Of a DNA stretch of 64,000 nucleotides, positions 27,380-36,914 are shown in pieces (the first letter of the stretch is position 1; each line of letters starts with the position of its first letter). The stretch covers positions 61,305-125,304 of the forward strand of contig DJJR01000046.1 of NCBI GenBank assembly GCA_002434245.1, given 5' to 3'. Under the pieces are notes generated by a model. That model saw nothing but the letters and a program-made list of their open reading frames with translations, was not told the origin of the DNA and made no database searches. A program made the translations under genes and the position numbers. The DNA comes from Pelosinus fermentans. GTDB taxonomy: Bacteria > Bacillota > Negativicutes > DSM-13327.

Positions 27380-28078
27380 CTAATTACGAACTTCGTAATA
27401 CTGCAATAGCTCACTGACTGTAACAATGCTGTAACCCTGCTCACGAAGTCTATCAATTATAATACCAAGGGCCTCTGGTGTAGGCAGCGGATACTGACCG
27501 TCATGCAATAACACAATGCTGCCAGGCTTTACATGATTCATTACGTTCTCAACAACAGCATGTGCACTAGGCCGCCGCCAATCACCAGGGTCCACTGACC
27601 ATAAGATCGTCGTATAGCCACGCAGCTCTGCTTCTGCCACTACAGCATCATTGTAGGCTCCGCCAGGAGGACGAAATAATACAGGTTTCGGAGCAGCTGC
27701 CATAATTGCCTTTTCAGCCTTGTCGAGTTCTTCAATCATTTCTTCCTTACTTATTTTGGATAAGAACCTATGCTTATAAGCATGGGAGGCCACTTCATGT
27801 CCATCAGCTACCTCCTGTGCTACGATTTCCGGATGAGCAGCAGCATGTTCTCCTAGAACAAAAAATGTTACTTTTGCATTTTTTTCTTTAAGAACTGCTA
27901 ACAGCTGCGGTGTCATCATATTGTGTGGACCATCATCCACGGTTAGTGCAACTACTTTATGAGTCGTTGGAACTTTTCGTATTGCTTTATCATTATCCCT
28001 TACAACTCCATCTACCATGACAGCAGCAGAAAAAATAATTCCTATTACGCCTGCAAAAACTAAACTTCCTTGCTTCAT
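27380..28078 (-). CDS. Polysaccharide deacetylase (NodB/PdaA-like)
   Basis: The 232-residue protein has an N-terminal signal-anchor (SLVFAGVIGIIFSAAVMV) and a CE4 deacetylase domain. Motifs are TVDDGP (catalytic Asp and metal Asp), SHAYKH (metal histidines), FRPPGGAYN, DPGDWRRP and LLHDG. It acts outside the membrane on peptidoglycan or another N-acetyl polysaccharide. Spore-cortex PdaA/PdaB homologues are the closest functional analogues, but the target is not proven. The start has AGGAGG upstream. Confidence 0.92.
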   Translation of the reverse strand: MKQGSLVFAGVIGIIFSAAVMVDGVVRDNDKAIRKVPTTHKVVALTVDDGPHNMMTPQLLAVLKEKNAKVTFFVLGEHAAAHPEIVAQEVADGHEVASHAYKHRFLSKISKEEMIEELDKAEKAIMAAAPKPVLFRPPGGAYNDAVVAEAELRGYTTILWSVDPGDWRRPSAHAVVENVMNHVKPGSIVLLHDGQYPLPTPEALGIIIDRLREQGYSIVTVSELLQYYEVRN

Positions 28079-28207
28079 ATCATCCTTACCTCCTATCACT
28101 ACCTCAATGGATATTACGCAAAAGACTAGAAAGATATGCTTTATGTTTTTGCATGATTATGCCATAACAGCAATATACTATAAAAGCCATTCACGAGGAG
28201 GATGCAT

Positions 28208-29368
28208 ATGTGGATACCATTTGCTCGTAACGTCATACTCCTATTTTGCCTATTCTTTACCTTATTTACACCCATTGCCAATAGCGCACCACCCAAAATT
28301 GAGGCGCAGGCGGCCATCTTAATCGATGCAAAAACAGGGCAAATTCTCTTTGAAAAGAATAGTCATATTCGCAATGCTCCTGCCAGTACCACAAAAGTAT
28401 TAACCGCTATCATTGCCATTGAAAGCGGACGACTCGATGAAGAAGTAAAGGTCAGCGCCCGGGCTGCGAATACATCCGGTTCTTCCATGCATTTAAGTAC
28501 AGGTCAGCTCATTTCCATGCGTGAACTAGTGATCGGTCTTTTGCTGCGTTCAGGCAACGATGCAGCCGTGGCGATTGCGGAGCATTTGGCTGGTTCTGTC
28601 GAAAATTTCGTTATGCTTATGAATGATAAGGCCCAATCACTGGATGCCGGCAACAGTCACTTTGTCAATCCCCATGGTCTGACTGCTGTCAACCATTATT
28701 CCACAGCCTTTGATTTAGCCTGGATTGCCAGGTATGCATTAACCAATCCGATTTTTTCTATGATCGTGAACACAAAAGAAACAAATATTGAATGGCTTGA
28801 TCGCAAAGGCAAAGAACACGATCAAAGTCTCAAAAATACCAATAAACTATTATGGTTGTTGGAAGAGGCGGATGGGGTCAAAACAGGAACCACCAATCAG
28901 GCCGGTCCTTGCCTAATTTCCAGCGCTACCCGGGGAAATCAGAAATTAATCGCGGTTGTACTTCATGATCACTCCCGCTGGTATGACTCCATGCAATTAT
29001 TAAAATACGGCTTTGATGCTTTTGAACTATATGAATATGCTGTTAAAGGTGATATTTTAGGATCGATCCCTGTAGAAGGAGGTCTTGGCCCCCTCATTGA
29101 TGCGGTAGTGAGTAATTCTGCAAGCGTAGTAGTACCAACCGCAGATTATGAACATGTTACCGTCAATGTTATTCTTCCAGAACAAATAAAAGCCCCTGTA
29201 TATCAGGGGCAAAAGATTGGTGAAATTGTCTTTCTTGTTCACCAGCAAGCAATAAAAACCGTAGACATTACATCCGGTCAAACCATAGAGGAACGCACAA
29301 ATAGTAAAATCTTACTGCAATATTTACTGCGTACTTTTCGTTTATTATCCAGCTGGGGAGCACTCTAA
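28208..29368 (+). CDS. D-alanyl-D-alanine carboxypeptidase (DacF-like PBP)
   Basis: This is a 386-residue S11 peptidase. A signal peptide (VILLFCLFFTLFTPIANSA) is followed by the penicillin-binding catalytic motifs SxxK (ASTTK), SGN (LRSGNDAA) and KTGTT. A C-terminal PBP5_C beta domain and a final amphipathic helix (LLQYLLRTFRLLSSW) would hold it to the membrane. It trims the terminal D-Ala from peptidoglycan stem peptides. The ATG at 28208, 7 nt after AGGAGG, fits better than the ATG at 28202, which touches the SD. DacF- or DacB-like sporulation roles are possible. Confidence 0.93.
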   Translation: MWIPFARNVILLFCLFFTLFTPIANSAPPKIEAQAAILIDAKTGQILFEKNSHIRNAPASTTKVLTAIIAIESGRLDEEVKVSARAANTSGSSMHLSTGQLISMRELVIGLLLRSGNDAAVAIAEHLAGSVENFVMLMNDKAQSLDAGNSHFVNPHGLTAVNHYSTAFDLAWIARYALTNPIFSMIVNTKETNIEWLDRKGKEHDQSLKNTNKLLWLLEEADGVKTGTTNQAGPCLISSATRGNQKLIAVVLHDHSRWYDSMQLLKYGFDAFELYEYAVKGDILGSIPVEGGLGPLIDAVVSNSASVVVPTADYEHVTVNVILPEQIKAPVYQGQKIGEIVFLVHQQAIKTVDITSGQTIEERTNSKILLQYLLRTFRLLSSWGAL

Positions 29369-29375
29369 TTATACG

Positions 29376-30158
29376 TTAAAGAGGTCTGCGATAAAAAAAT
29401 GGCATGTATTGGCTAAAGCCAATATCGCGGAAATTCAAGATGGCTTCCGTACCACCTACAAACAATACGCCACCGGGCTTAAGAGCACCTAAAAATCTTC
29501 GATATAAGCCATCTTTTGCCTCTTCGGTAAAATAAATAACTACATTTCTACATAAAATTAAATCAAATCCCGTATCAAATTTATCGAGCAATAAATTGTG
29601 ACGTTTAAATTCTACCCGTGAGCGGATATCTTCATCAATCGTATAGGTAGTACCAGCTTGTTTAAAATATTTAGAAGCTCTGCCAGTAGAAATATTCTTG
29701 AATTCAGTATTGGTATATATACCACTTTTGGCTTTTGCAAGCATTTCTACATCCAGATCTGTCGCTAAAATTCGATGTTTTACATTTGGCGTTATATCTT
29801 TTAAGATCATTGCTAAGGAATATGGCTCAGCACCAACCGAACAGCCAGCACTCCAAATATTAAGTCTGGGACTTTGTGCTAATAAATCTGGCAGTACTTT
29901 ACTTTCCAGCTCAGAGAATTTCTCTGGTGTTCGGAAAAATTCTGTTACATTGATTGTCATATAATCAACAAATTCCTTGTACATCTTCGCATCTTTATCC
30001 AATAAGTTAAAGAATTCTACATATGTATTCACACCATACCGAGTCATTAAATTATTAATCCGTCGCTGCATCTGAGCCGGTTTATAATCATTAAGGTTAA
30101 TGCTTGATTTCGCATTAAACTTTTGTTTAAACAACTCCCAATCCTTCTCACCAACCAC
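29376..30158 (-). CDS. cheR: CheR-type protein-glutamate methyltransferase
   Basis: This 260-residue SAM-dependent enzyme methylates glutamates of chemoreceptors. The N-terminal CheR_N helical domain covers about 1-75 (PAQMQRRINNLMTRYGV). The catalytic domain has INVTEFFR, the SAM motif WSAGCSVGAEPYSLAM, and LILCRNVVIYF. It starts at GTG with TTGGAGGTG upstream. It stands alone; two chemoreceptor genes lie elsewhere in the window (41777, 56100). It converges on the D,D-carboxypeptidase gene with 7 nt between stops. Confidence 0.93.
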   Translation of the reverse strand: MVGEKDWELFKQKFNAKSSINLNDYKPAQMQRRINNLMTRYGVNTYVEFFNLLDKDAKMYKEFVDYMTINVTEFFRTPEKFSELESKVLPDLLAQSPRLNIWSAGCSVGAEPYSLAMILKDITPNVKHRILATDLDVEMLAKAKSGIYTNTEFKNISTGRASKYFKQAGTTYTIDEDIRSRVEFKRHNLLLDKFDTGFDLILCRNVVIYFTEEAKDGLYRRFLGALKPGGVLFVGGTEAILNFRDIGFSQYMPFFYRRPL

Positions 30159-30278
30159 ACCAACACCTCCAACTGATTTCTAGAAGTATATTCGACAGAT
30201 TCTATTAATTTCCTACCTTCCCATCAAAAGACTTACAGTACCCGAGTTCTCCTGACAAGCATTCAAAGCAATAAGCTT

Positions 30279-30322
30279 AACGACCCACTCTCACCAGATA
30301 TAAAAAGGTGGAGTGGGTCGTT
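30279..30322 (-). terminator. Terminator of alr
   Basis: AACGACCCACTC pairs with GAGTGGGTCGTT, extended by TCACC/GGTG, 29 nt past the alr stop on the minus strand. Confidence 0.65.
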
Positions 30323-30351
30323 GATTGACTGTATTGTATTAGTATACATTT

Positions 30352-31470
30352 TTAAGACATCTTGTTGATATAATACCTAGGAACTCTTTTTCCTACCATA
30401 CATACTATTTCATAATTAATCGTTCCCATGATTTGAGCAATTTCCTCTACTGGCAATTCAGCTCCGCCAAATAATAGCACTTCATCATCAATGGTAACAT
30501 TCGGAATGTGGCTGACATCAATCATACACTGATCCATACAGACTCGTCCGACGATAGGAGCCCTTTGACCATGGATCAATACTTGTGTCTTACCCGCCAG
30601 CAAACGAGACCAGCCATCTGCATAGCCTACGGGCAGAGTTGCAATTCGACTCCTCTGGTCCGTATAATACGTCCTCCCATAGCTTATAGACGAATTAGGT
30701 GGTACATCCTTAACAAAACCGACTTGGGCTTTAAACTTCATCGCTGGCTTAAGCAGCAAACTCTTTTTTACTTCCTCTGAAGGCCATAATCCGTACAGAA
30801 TAATGCCAGGCCTCACCATATCCAGATGCATCTCGGGCAGTTCTAATAACGCTGCACTATTGGCAATATGACGGATGGGTATGTGAATGCCTTGTCCCTT
30901 AATATATTCAATAGCTTCTAAGAAATGCCGGTATTGTTCATAGGTAAAAGCCTTGTCCCTGCTATCAGAAGTAGCAAAATGAGAATATGCCCCTTCGATT
31001 TCAACTCCCGGCAAAGCGGCTACTGCTGCTGCAAAAACACCTGCATCAGTTGGGTTAACGCCGACTCTAGCCATTCCCGTATCGATCTTAAGATGTACTT
31101 TAGCCGTTTTGCCTGCTGCTATGGCTACCGCCGATAAAACCTGTGCTGATTCAAGAGTAAATATCGTTTGCGTAATGTTGTTCTTGACCACTAAATCAGC
31201 TTGCCAAACTGGTGTATACCCCAATACTAAAATGGGCACGTCAAACCCTGCATTGCGTAATTCCACTGCTTCATTGACAATCGCTACGGCCAAGCAGTCT
31301 GCTCCCGCTTGTAATGCAGTCCGTGCAACAGCTGCCGCTCCATGCCCATACCCGTCAGCCTTAACAACGGCACAAACTTTTGCAGCACGGTTTGTTGCCT
31401 TTCTGATTTCAGTTACATTATGGGCAATAGCTGTTAAATCAATCTCTGCCCATACAGGTCGATTAAGCAT
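30352..31470 (-). CDS. alr: Alanine racemase
   Basis: This 372-residue PLP enzyme interconverts L- and D-alanine for peptidoglycan and spore germination control. The PLP lysine is in VVKADGYGHG (about 34-43). The second catalytic Tyr is in SYGRTY. PLP-contact residues are in GRVCMDQCM. The start MLNRPVWAEIDL is set by AGGAGGG six bases upstream. It follows, on the same strand, a spo0E/hypB/hypA group, with 72 nt between. Confidence 0.96.
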   Translation of the reverse strand: MLNRPVWAEIDLTAIAHNVTEIRKATNRAAKVCAVVKADGYGHGAAAVARTALQAGADCLAVAIVNEAVELRNAGFDVPILVLGYTPVWQADLVVKNNITQTIFTLESAQVLSAVAIAAGKTAKVHLKIDTGMARVGVNPTDAGVFAAAVAALPGVEIEGAYSHFATSDSRDKAFTYEQYRHFLEAIEYIKGQGIHIPIRHIANSAALLELPEMHLDMVRPGIILYGLWPSEEVKKSLLLKPAMKFKAQVGFVKDVPPNSSISYGRTYYTDQRSRIATLPVGYADGWSRLLAGKTQVLIHGQRAPIVGRVCMDQCMIDVSHIPNVTIDDEVLLFGGAELPVEEIAQIMGTINYEIVCMVGKRVPRYYINKMS

Positions 31471-31542
31471 ATCTAACCCTCCTAGCAAAAAATAGGTGAC
31501 AACGAGACGTTAATTCGGGGACTTTGTATCTATGAAATACGA

Positions 31543-31719
31543 TCATCGTCTTACATTCCGCATTTTTACTCTTTCATATTCTACAATTAATTTATCTAAT
31601 TGAATACTGACTTCTGCAACTTCTGGGTCTATTAAATTACCTGATTTTTGTTCTACCAATTCATGAAGATGTGCGCGCACACGTTCAATTTCTTGTGCCA
31701 GCTTTTGCAGATTAAACAT
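31543..31719 (-). CDS. Spo0E-like sporulation phosphatase
   Basis: The 58-residue protein matches the Spo0E family: LAQEIERVRAHLHELVEQ in helix 1 and the signature SIQLDKLIVEYER (SQxLDxLIxxY) in helix 2. These small two-helix proteins dephosphorylate Spo0A~P and so delay sporulation. The ATG giving MFNLQKL is preferred because of AGGAG upstream. It begins inside the end of hypB (8-nt overlap), so it is translationally coupled to a hydrogenase maturation gene, an unexpected pairing. Confidence 0.88.
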   Translation of the reverse strand: MFNLQKLAQEIERVRAHLHELVEQKSGNLIDPEVAEVSIQLDKLIVEYERVKMRNVRR

Positions 31720-32386
31720 CACTTGCTCTCCTGCCTTTTTTAATTTGCACCTGTTTAATAAGCCAATTGAACCAAACTTCAAGTCCTTGACCAGTCTGGC
31801 ATGAAACTGGCAGTAGAGTAACTCCAGGATGAATAGCAGTAATGTCTTTTTCAGCAGCTTTTAGGTCAAAATTAGTATATGGCAGTAAATCTACCTTATT
31901 TAAAATAACAGCGCTGGCTTGTTTAAAGATTAATGGATATTTTAAGGGTTTATCGTCCCCTTCTGTAATACTAAGAACCGTTACCTTACAATCCTCACCA
32001 ATATTGAATTCTGCCGGACAAACCAGATTTCCTACGTTTTCAATAACAATAATATCAAGTACCCCAAGATCAAGACAATCAAGTACATCGTGAATCATAT
32101 TCGCATCAAGATGACAGCCACCGCCTGTATTAATCTGCACCACAGGTACGCCATGCTGTTCAATGCGCTCAGCATCTTTCGCCGTAAATAAATCACCTTC
32201 AATAACAGCGATTGAAAGTGTTTCTTTTAATGCTTTAATGGTCTTTTCTAATAAAGACGTTTTACCACAACCAGGTGACCCTAGTAAATTGATTACAAGA
32301 ATCCCCGCTTTTTTAAATCGTTCCTGCAATGCAGCAGCAACCTGATCATTTCTCTCTAAAATATTAGTCATTACTTTTATTTGCAC
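31712..32386 (-). CDS. hypB: Hydrogenase nickel incorporation GTPase HypB
   Basis: The 224-residue G3E GTPase delivers nickel to [NiFe]-hydrogenase (or urease) precursors. Walker A GSPGCGKTS is at about 36-44. The Ni/Zn-binding GGGCHLDA is near 88-95. NKVDLLP is the G4 motif. The N-terminal His-rich or CxxCGC metal stretch of some homologues is absent. It follows hypA by 1 nt and overlaps the spo0E-like gene. No hydrogenase subunits are in the window. The LarA homologue at 4.8-6.1 kb is also a nickel enzyme, but it uses a different cofactor. Confidence 0.95.
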   Translation of the reverse strand: MQIKVMTNILERNDQVAAALQERFKKAGILVINLLGSPGCGKTSLLEKTIKALKETLSIAVIEGDLFTAKDAERIEQHGVPVVQINTGGGCHLDANMIHDVLDCLDLGVLDIIVIENVGNLVCPAEFNIGEDCKVTVLSITEGDDKPLKYPLIFKQASAVILNKVDLLPYTNFDLKAAEKDITAIHPGVTLLPVSCQTGQGLEVWFNWLIKQVQIKKGRRASDV

Positions 32387-32387
32387 T

Positions 32388-32729
32388 TTATTCTACCTCC
32401 AGATAATCAACTGCTAACTCTCGGCCCGATATCACTAGGATATTAGCGGATTGACATAAGGGACATAGGAATGAATATCGTTCCACTGTAAATTGCTGCC
32501 CGCAGCTATTGCATTTGCCGACAAGAGGTATAATCGTAATATCTACCACTGCACCATCAGCTATCGTATCTGCAGCTAAAGCCGCAAAGCCAAATTTGAG
32601 AGATTCAGGCTCAACTTGAGTCATCTGACCAATCAGCAGTTTAATACAGCTTATCTTTACTGCATTATGCTCTGCAGCAGTTTTTAATACGATGTCCAAT
32701 ATTCCTTGAGCAATGGACATTTCATGCAT
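32388..32729 (-). CDS. hypA: Hydrogenase maturation nickel chaperone HypA
   Basis: The 113-residue protein starts with the Ni-binding MHE motif (MHEMSIAQGIL) and has a structural zinc site CNSCGQQF...CPLCQ in the second half. It hands nickel to HypB. The ATG that gives MHE is the functional start; GGAG is 8 nt upstream. It is first in the hypA-hypB-spo0E-alr run. Confidence 0.95.
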   Translation of the reverse strand: MHEMSIAQGILDIVLKTAAEHNAVKISCIKLLIGQMTQVEPESLKFGFAALAADTIADGAVVDITIIPLVGKCNSCGQQFTVERYSFLCPLCQSANILVISGRELAVDYLEVE

Positions 32730-32862
32730 ATACTTCACTCCACGTTTACCATTTTCATACAGTTAATTCGTCATGAAAGGTTGATTTCCTGCCATGGCAA
32801 TAAGTTCAATGATTCACATTCAATGTTTTTTTGGATTGGAACTATTTACATAATATAAACTC

Positions 32863-32892
32863 GAATAATCACTTTCTATTTCGCTGATACTA
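32863..32892 (+). promoter_or_regulatory. Putative sigma-G/F promoter of the SASP gene
   Basis: GAATA (consensus GHATR) and GATACTA (consensus CATWHTA, one mismatch) are separated by 18 bp, the known spacing for forespore sigma factors. They lie 31 nt before the SASP start codon. Confidence 0.6.
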
Positions 32893-32923
32893 TGATTACA
32901 CCAACACAAGGAGGTGATTATCA

Positions 32924-33187
32924 ATGGCCAGAAGTAACAAACCTGTTAACCCAGGCGCGGAAAACGCTCTCGATCGCATGAAGCTTGAGATCGCTAGCGA
33001 GTTAGGAATTGCTGATCGAGTACGTGCTCAAGGTTGGTCAACTATGACTTCCGCTGACTGCGGACGTGTAGGCGGACAAATGGTTCGCAGAATGATTGAG
33101 CAATATGAATCTGGTTTGAGCGGAACTACCACTCAAGCAACCAGTGGAACATTAACTGCTCAATATGATGCGAATAAACAGCCTTAA
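32924..33187 (+). CDS. Alpha/beta-type small acid-soluble spore protein
   Basis: The 87-residue SASP coats spore DNA. Family motifs are ALDRMKLEIASELGI, which contains the germination-protease site (E|IA), and the second conserved block RVGGQMVRRMIEQYE. The SD is AAGGAGGTG. It is monocistronic, with a forespore-type promoter upstream and a compact GC-rich terminator downstream. It is direct evidence that the organism makes endospores. Confidence 0.97.
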   Translation: MARSNKPVNPGAENALDRMKLEIASELGIADRVRAQGWSTMTSADCGRVGGQMVRRMIEQYESGLSGTTTQATSGTLTAQYDANKQP

Positions 33188-33197
33188 TCGTATGCAT

Positions 33198-33225
33198 GGG
33201 CGGCTTAAAGCCGCCCTTTATTTAT
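33198..33225 (+). terminator. Terminator of the SASP gene
   Basis: GGGCGGCT / AGCCGCCC stem with a tiny loop, followed by TTTATTTATTT. Confidence 0.88.
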
Positions 33226-33237
33226 TTGTCCATTTTT

Positions 33238-35199
33238 CTATCGTGCTTCAAAATAAACGTTAATCTCTGTTCCTGCTTCTACAATTGTATTTGCCATTAT
33301 ACTTTGTCTTACGGCGACACCTGTTCCCACAGGAACAATCGATAGTCCTGCTCGCGTTAATTCATCTCCTGCTTCACGGATACTTTTTCCAGCCACATTG
33401 GGTACAACTACCTTTCCCGGTGGCGCTTGAATGTTAGGCAAGGGCGGGGAACTCGTTTGAATATTTTCTTTTGGAGCAGGTAATTCATTAGCAATTTGAG
33501 GGTAAATTGTAAGATGACGCATAATTTTTCCTAAAATTTCGCCAGCAATGGGTGCTGCAATCTCACCTCCATAATAGCTTCCTTTAGGATCATCAAGGAC
33601 AACTAAAATTGCAACTTGAGGATCTTCTACTGGACCAAAACCAACAAACGACGCTACATAACGTCCTGCAGAGTATCCACTGCCATCATCTTGCAGCTTT
33701 TCTGCCGTACCTGTTTTTCCTGCAAAACGGTATCCTTTGATAGACGCTTTTTTACCGCCGCCTTCCAATACAACCTTTTCCATTAAGCCCGTTAACCGAT
33801 TCGCTGTTTCAGGGCTAATCGCCTGACGCACCGATTGAGTCACACCTTCACGTTCAATAGAACCATCCACATTTCGCACTTCTTTGATAATATACGGTTT
33901 TAAGAGTACTCCATCATTGGCAATTGCTGATACAGCCGTAATGAGCTGCAATGGTGTAACAGCAATACTTTGCCCAATGGACATCGTCGCCACGTCAGAG
34001 TCGCGCATATCTTCCGGTCTAAATAACAACCCTTCTTCCTCACCGGGTAATTCAATACCCGTTGCCTTGCCGAAACCAAAGGCCTTAGCATATTCGATCA
34101 ATTTATAAGCTCCCAGCCTCATGCCAATTTGTACAAAAATGGTATTAATGGATTGTTCCATAACTTCGACAAAGGAAACATTTCCATAACTTTCGTCACT
34201 CCAATTTCGAATACGCCGCCCCGACACTTCTACATAGCCATTATCAATAAATCGCTCTTCGGGGTAGAGTTGTCCTTCCTGTAATGCAGCAGCAGCTACA
34301 ACACTTTTAAAGGTAGACCCGGGTTCATAATTATATGCCACCGCCCGATTCTTCCATTCCTGTATGCTATATTTATAGAACTGATTGGGATTATAAGTAG
34401 GCCGGTTGGCCATGGCCAGTATTTCTCCAGTGTGAGGATTCATAACAATCACGGTTGCCCCTTGGGGGCGATTGGTCAGCATTGCCTTATCCAAGCTCTG
34501 CTCAACAATAAATTGAATGGTGCTATCTAAGGTAAGGTATACATTTTTTCCCTGTTTAGGTGGAGCAAATGTAAAAATAGACTTAAAAATGGGAATCCCC
34601 TTGCTATCGGTATCAACAAAATGTTCCACTGAGGTTCCTTTAATGACTTTATCCAATACCATTTCCATGCCGTCTAAACCCACGTCATCCGTACCCACAA
34701 ATCCCAAAACGTGAGCAGCCAAATTATCATTAGGATAATACCGTTTGCTTTCTTCTAAAAAGCCCAAGCCTCTAAGATTGGATTCTTTGATCACAGCCTC
34801 TATTTGCTTTGTCACCTCAGGTTCGATCATGCGCTTGATCCAAATAAAACGTCCCTCCACAGATAATCGTTCCTTAATATCTCCAGGCTGCATTTCTAAT
34901 AACGGAGCCAGCAGTGATACTACAATATCCGGGTCTTTAATTTCAGAAGGATCCGCATATAAGGACTTGGTTAAACTGCTGACTGCCAGCTCCCGTCCTT
35001 CTCTATCATAAATCGTCCCGCGAGGCGACTGTAAAGTTTGGCTGTCTTTTACTTGGTTCGCCACCTTTGCGGCCATACGATCACCGTCGATAAACTGCAG
35101 CCAGCCAATGCGCACTGCCAGGATAAAAATCATCATCAGCAGCAGAACTAAAAACGCAGCTATACGTCGCTGCAAGATTACAGCGTTTTTTTCCATCAT
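33238..35199 (-). CDS. spoVD: SpoVD/PBP2-type transpeptidase with PASTA domain
   Basis: This is a 653-residue class B penicillin-binding protein. A membrane anchor (about 10-32) is followed by a PBP dimerisation domain (SPRGTIYDREGRELA). The transpeptidase domain has SxxK in GSTFK (about 297-301), SxN in QSIN, and KTGTAEK. A single C-terminal PASTA domain (VVVPNVAGKSI) covers about 590-650. The single PASTA repeat resembles SpoVD/FtsI. It cross-links peptidoglycan at the septum or in the spore cortex. SpoVD is favoured by the adjacent SASP gene, but a vegetative FtsI role is possible. Confidence 0.85.
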   Translation of the reverse strand: MMEKNAVILQRRIAAFLVLLLMMIFILAVRIGWLQFIDGDRMAAKVANQVKDSQTLQSPRGTIYDREGRELAVSSLTKSLYADPSEIKDPDIVVSLLAPLLEMQPGDIKERLSVEGRFIWIKRMIEPEVTKQIEAVIKESNLRGLGFLEESKRYYPNDNLAAHVLGFVGTDDVGLDGMEMVLDKVIKGTSVEHFVDTDSKGIPIFKSIFTFAPPKQGKNVYLTLDSTIQFIVEQSLDKAMLTNRPQGATVIVMNPHTGEILAMANRPTYNPNQFYKYSIQEWKNRAVAYNYEPGSTFKSVVAAAALQEGQLYPEERFIDNGYVEVSGRRIRNWSDESYGNVSFVEVMEQSINTIFVQIGMRLGAYKLIEYAKAFGFGKATGIELPGEEEGLLFRPEDMRDSDVATMSIGQSIAVTPLQLITAVSAIANDGVLLKPYIIKEVRNVDGSIEREGVTQSVRQAISPETANRLTGLMEKVVLEGGGKKASIKGYRFAGKTGTAEKLQDDGSGYSAGRYVASFVGFGPVEDPQVAILVVLDDPKGSYYGGEIAAPIAGEILGKIMRHLTIYPQIANELPAPKENIQTSSPPLPNIQAPPGKVVVPNVAGKSIREAGDELTRAGLSIVPVGTGVAVRQSIMANTIVEAGTEINVYFEAR

Positions 35200-35303
35200 T
35201 TATAATCAACCCTTCCTAAGAACACAATACTGCAACGTCTTATTATTCGTCTTATTTGCAGTATTTCCCTGCAAGAAAAGGAGCTTATCCCAGCCACCAG
35301 TAA

Positions 35304-35334
35304 TGAAAAAAACACCTATAACAGGTGTTTCTTT
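35304..35334 (-). terminator. Terminator of the amino-acid permease gene
   Basis: GAAA..AACACCT / AGGTGTT..TTTC hairpin. The minus strand ends in TTTTTTTC. It is 20 nt past the permease stop. Confidence 0.78.
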
Positions 35335-35353
35335 CATTATAAAGATATAGGAT

Positions 35354-36748
35354 CTACTGTTGAAGAGATTTTTTCTCTCCATCACCTTTATGCATTCCTG
35401 CTGCATAATACGAAGCGGCAATCAATCCAAACCAGATTGGTGCAATATATAGTGCGACACGAGTATCTGGATTAAAGAACATGGCTATGGCAACGAATGC
35501 TAAGAAAGCTAAGCTGACCCAATTGGAAATAGGTGAAAAAGGCATCGGATATTTGATTTGCGCAATTTGTTCAGGTGATAGACTCTCGCGATACTTCAAC
35601 TGAATCATCAAGATAACTCCCCATATCCAAAGAGCACCAAAAGTAGCAACACTTGTAACATACACAAATACCTGTGCGGGAACCAGATAATTAAGCACTA
35701 CGCCGATCAATAAGAAACCTGACGAAACCAAAATTCCTTTTACAGGAACATGGCGGTCATTTAATTTACTAAACATTGTTGGAGCTTTTCCTTGTAATGA
35801 TAAATTATAAAGCATCCTGCCTGTGCTAAACAGGCCACTATTGCAAGAAGATAAGGCTGCGGTCAGTACTACGAAGTTGATAATGCCAGCAGCTGCCCTA
35901 ACGCCAAGTTTATTGAAAGTCAAAACAAATGGACTGCCCATGGTACCAATTTGATTCCAAGGATATAACGACATAATGATCGTTAAGGAACCAACATAAA
36001 AAATGAGAATACGCCAGAATACTTTATCAATCGCAGCCGGTAAGGATTTTTCAGGATTTTTTGCTTCACCGGCTGTGACACCAATCAATTCAATACCTAA
36101 ATAGGAGAACATTACCATGGTACTCGCCATAATCATGCCTTCTATACCATGAGGGAAAAAACCGCCATTAGACCAGAGGTTGGAAATGCCGATTGCCACA
36201 CCATGATTGGCAACACCAAAAGCGATCATAGCCGATCCAGCCACAATCATTGCTAAAATTGTTACTACTTTAATTAAGGCAAACCAAAACTCAAACTCAC
36301 CAAAAGCACGAACACTAATTAAATTAACAGACGCCATTAAAACTAAAGCACACAATGCAGGAATCCACTGGGGCACCTCCGGCACCCAAAAGGAAAAATA
36401 TACCCCAACTGCCGTGATCTCTGCCATACATGTGACAACCCACATGAACCAATATGTCCATCCTGTAATATAACCAGTCAGAGGTCCTAAGAAAATATTG
36501 GAATGAGCACTAAAGGTACCGGAAACGGGATAAGCAACCGCTACTTCACCTAGGGCACGCATAATATAGAACATAATAATACCAGCAAGGAAATATACAA
36601 GTATCAATGATGGACCTGCAGCTTTTATTGCAGCGCCAGCTCCAAGAAATAACCCTACACCAATCGCTCCGCCTAATGCAATCAACTGAATGTGACGTTC
36701 CTCTAATCCCCGATGCAATCCTTCCTGCAATGCATTATTTTTTTCCAC
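35354..36748 (-). CDS. APC amino-acid permease, AAT family (CycA-like)
   Basis: The 464-residue carrier has 12 predicted spans. The N-terminal AAT signature is LEERHIQLIALGGAIGVGLF, followed by AGPSLILVYFLAG and a central FSYLGIELIGVTAGEAKNPE. Relatives include CycA (D-Ala/Gly/D-Ser), AnsP and ProY. The neighbouring alanine dehydrogenase and nearby alanine racemase make alanine a plausible substrate (inference). It has its own terminator, and a 235-bp gap separates it from ald. Confidence 0.9.
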   Translation of the reverse strand: MEKNNALQEGLHRGLEERHIQLIALGGAIGVGLFLGAGAAIKAAGPSLILVYFLAGIIMFYIMRALGEVAVAYPVSGTFSAHSNIFLGPLTGYITGWTYWFMWVVTCMAEITAVGVYFSFWVPEVPQWIPALCALVLMASVNLISVRAFGEFEFWFALIKVVTILAMIVAGSAMIAFGVANHGVAIGISNLWSNGGFFPHGIEGMIMASTMVMFSYLGIELIGVTAGEAKNPEKSLPAAIDKVFWRILIFYVGSLTIIMSLYPWNQIGTMGSPFVLTFNKLGVRAAAGIINFVVLTAALSSCNSGLFSTGRMLYNLSLQGKAPTMFSKLNDRHVPVKGILVSSGFLLIGVVLNYLVPAQVFVYVTSVATFGALWIWGVILMIQLKYRESLSPEQIAQIKYPMPFSPISNWVSLAFLAFVAIAMFFNPDTRVALYIAPIWFGLIAASYYAAGMHKGDGEKKSLQQ

Positions 36749-36914
36749 AAATTCTCCCCCTCATATAATAGACTCTGGGATTACGGTAGGTTATTCTGCG
36801 ACCACCTCCTTACAACCCATGCAGACCTTATTATAAACTATCATACACCCAATAAGGCGGAATTTTAATCATCCCACTATTCTATATATTCAGACAATTC
36901 ACTGCATAGTATAC

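Noticed and set aside
31543-31782. Longer 79-aa version of the Spo0E-like protein
   Set aside because: The extra 21 residues come from the end of hypB in another frame and lack an SD; the start at 31719 has one.
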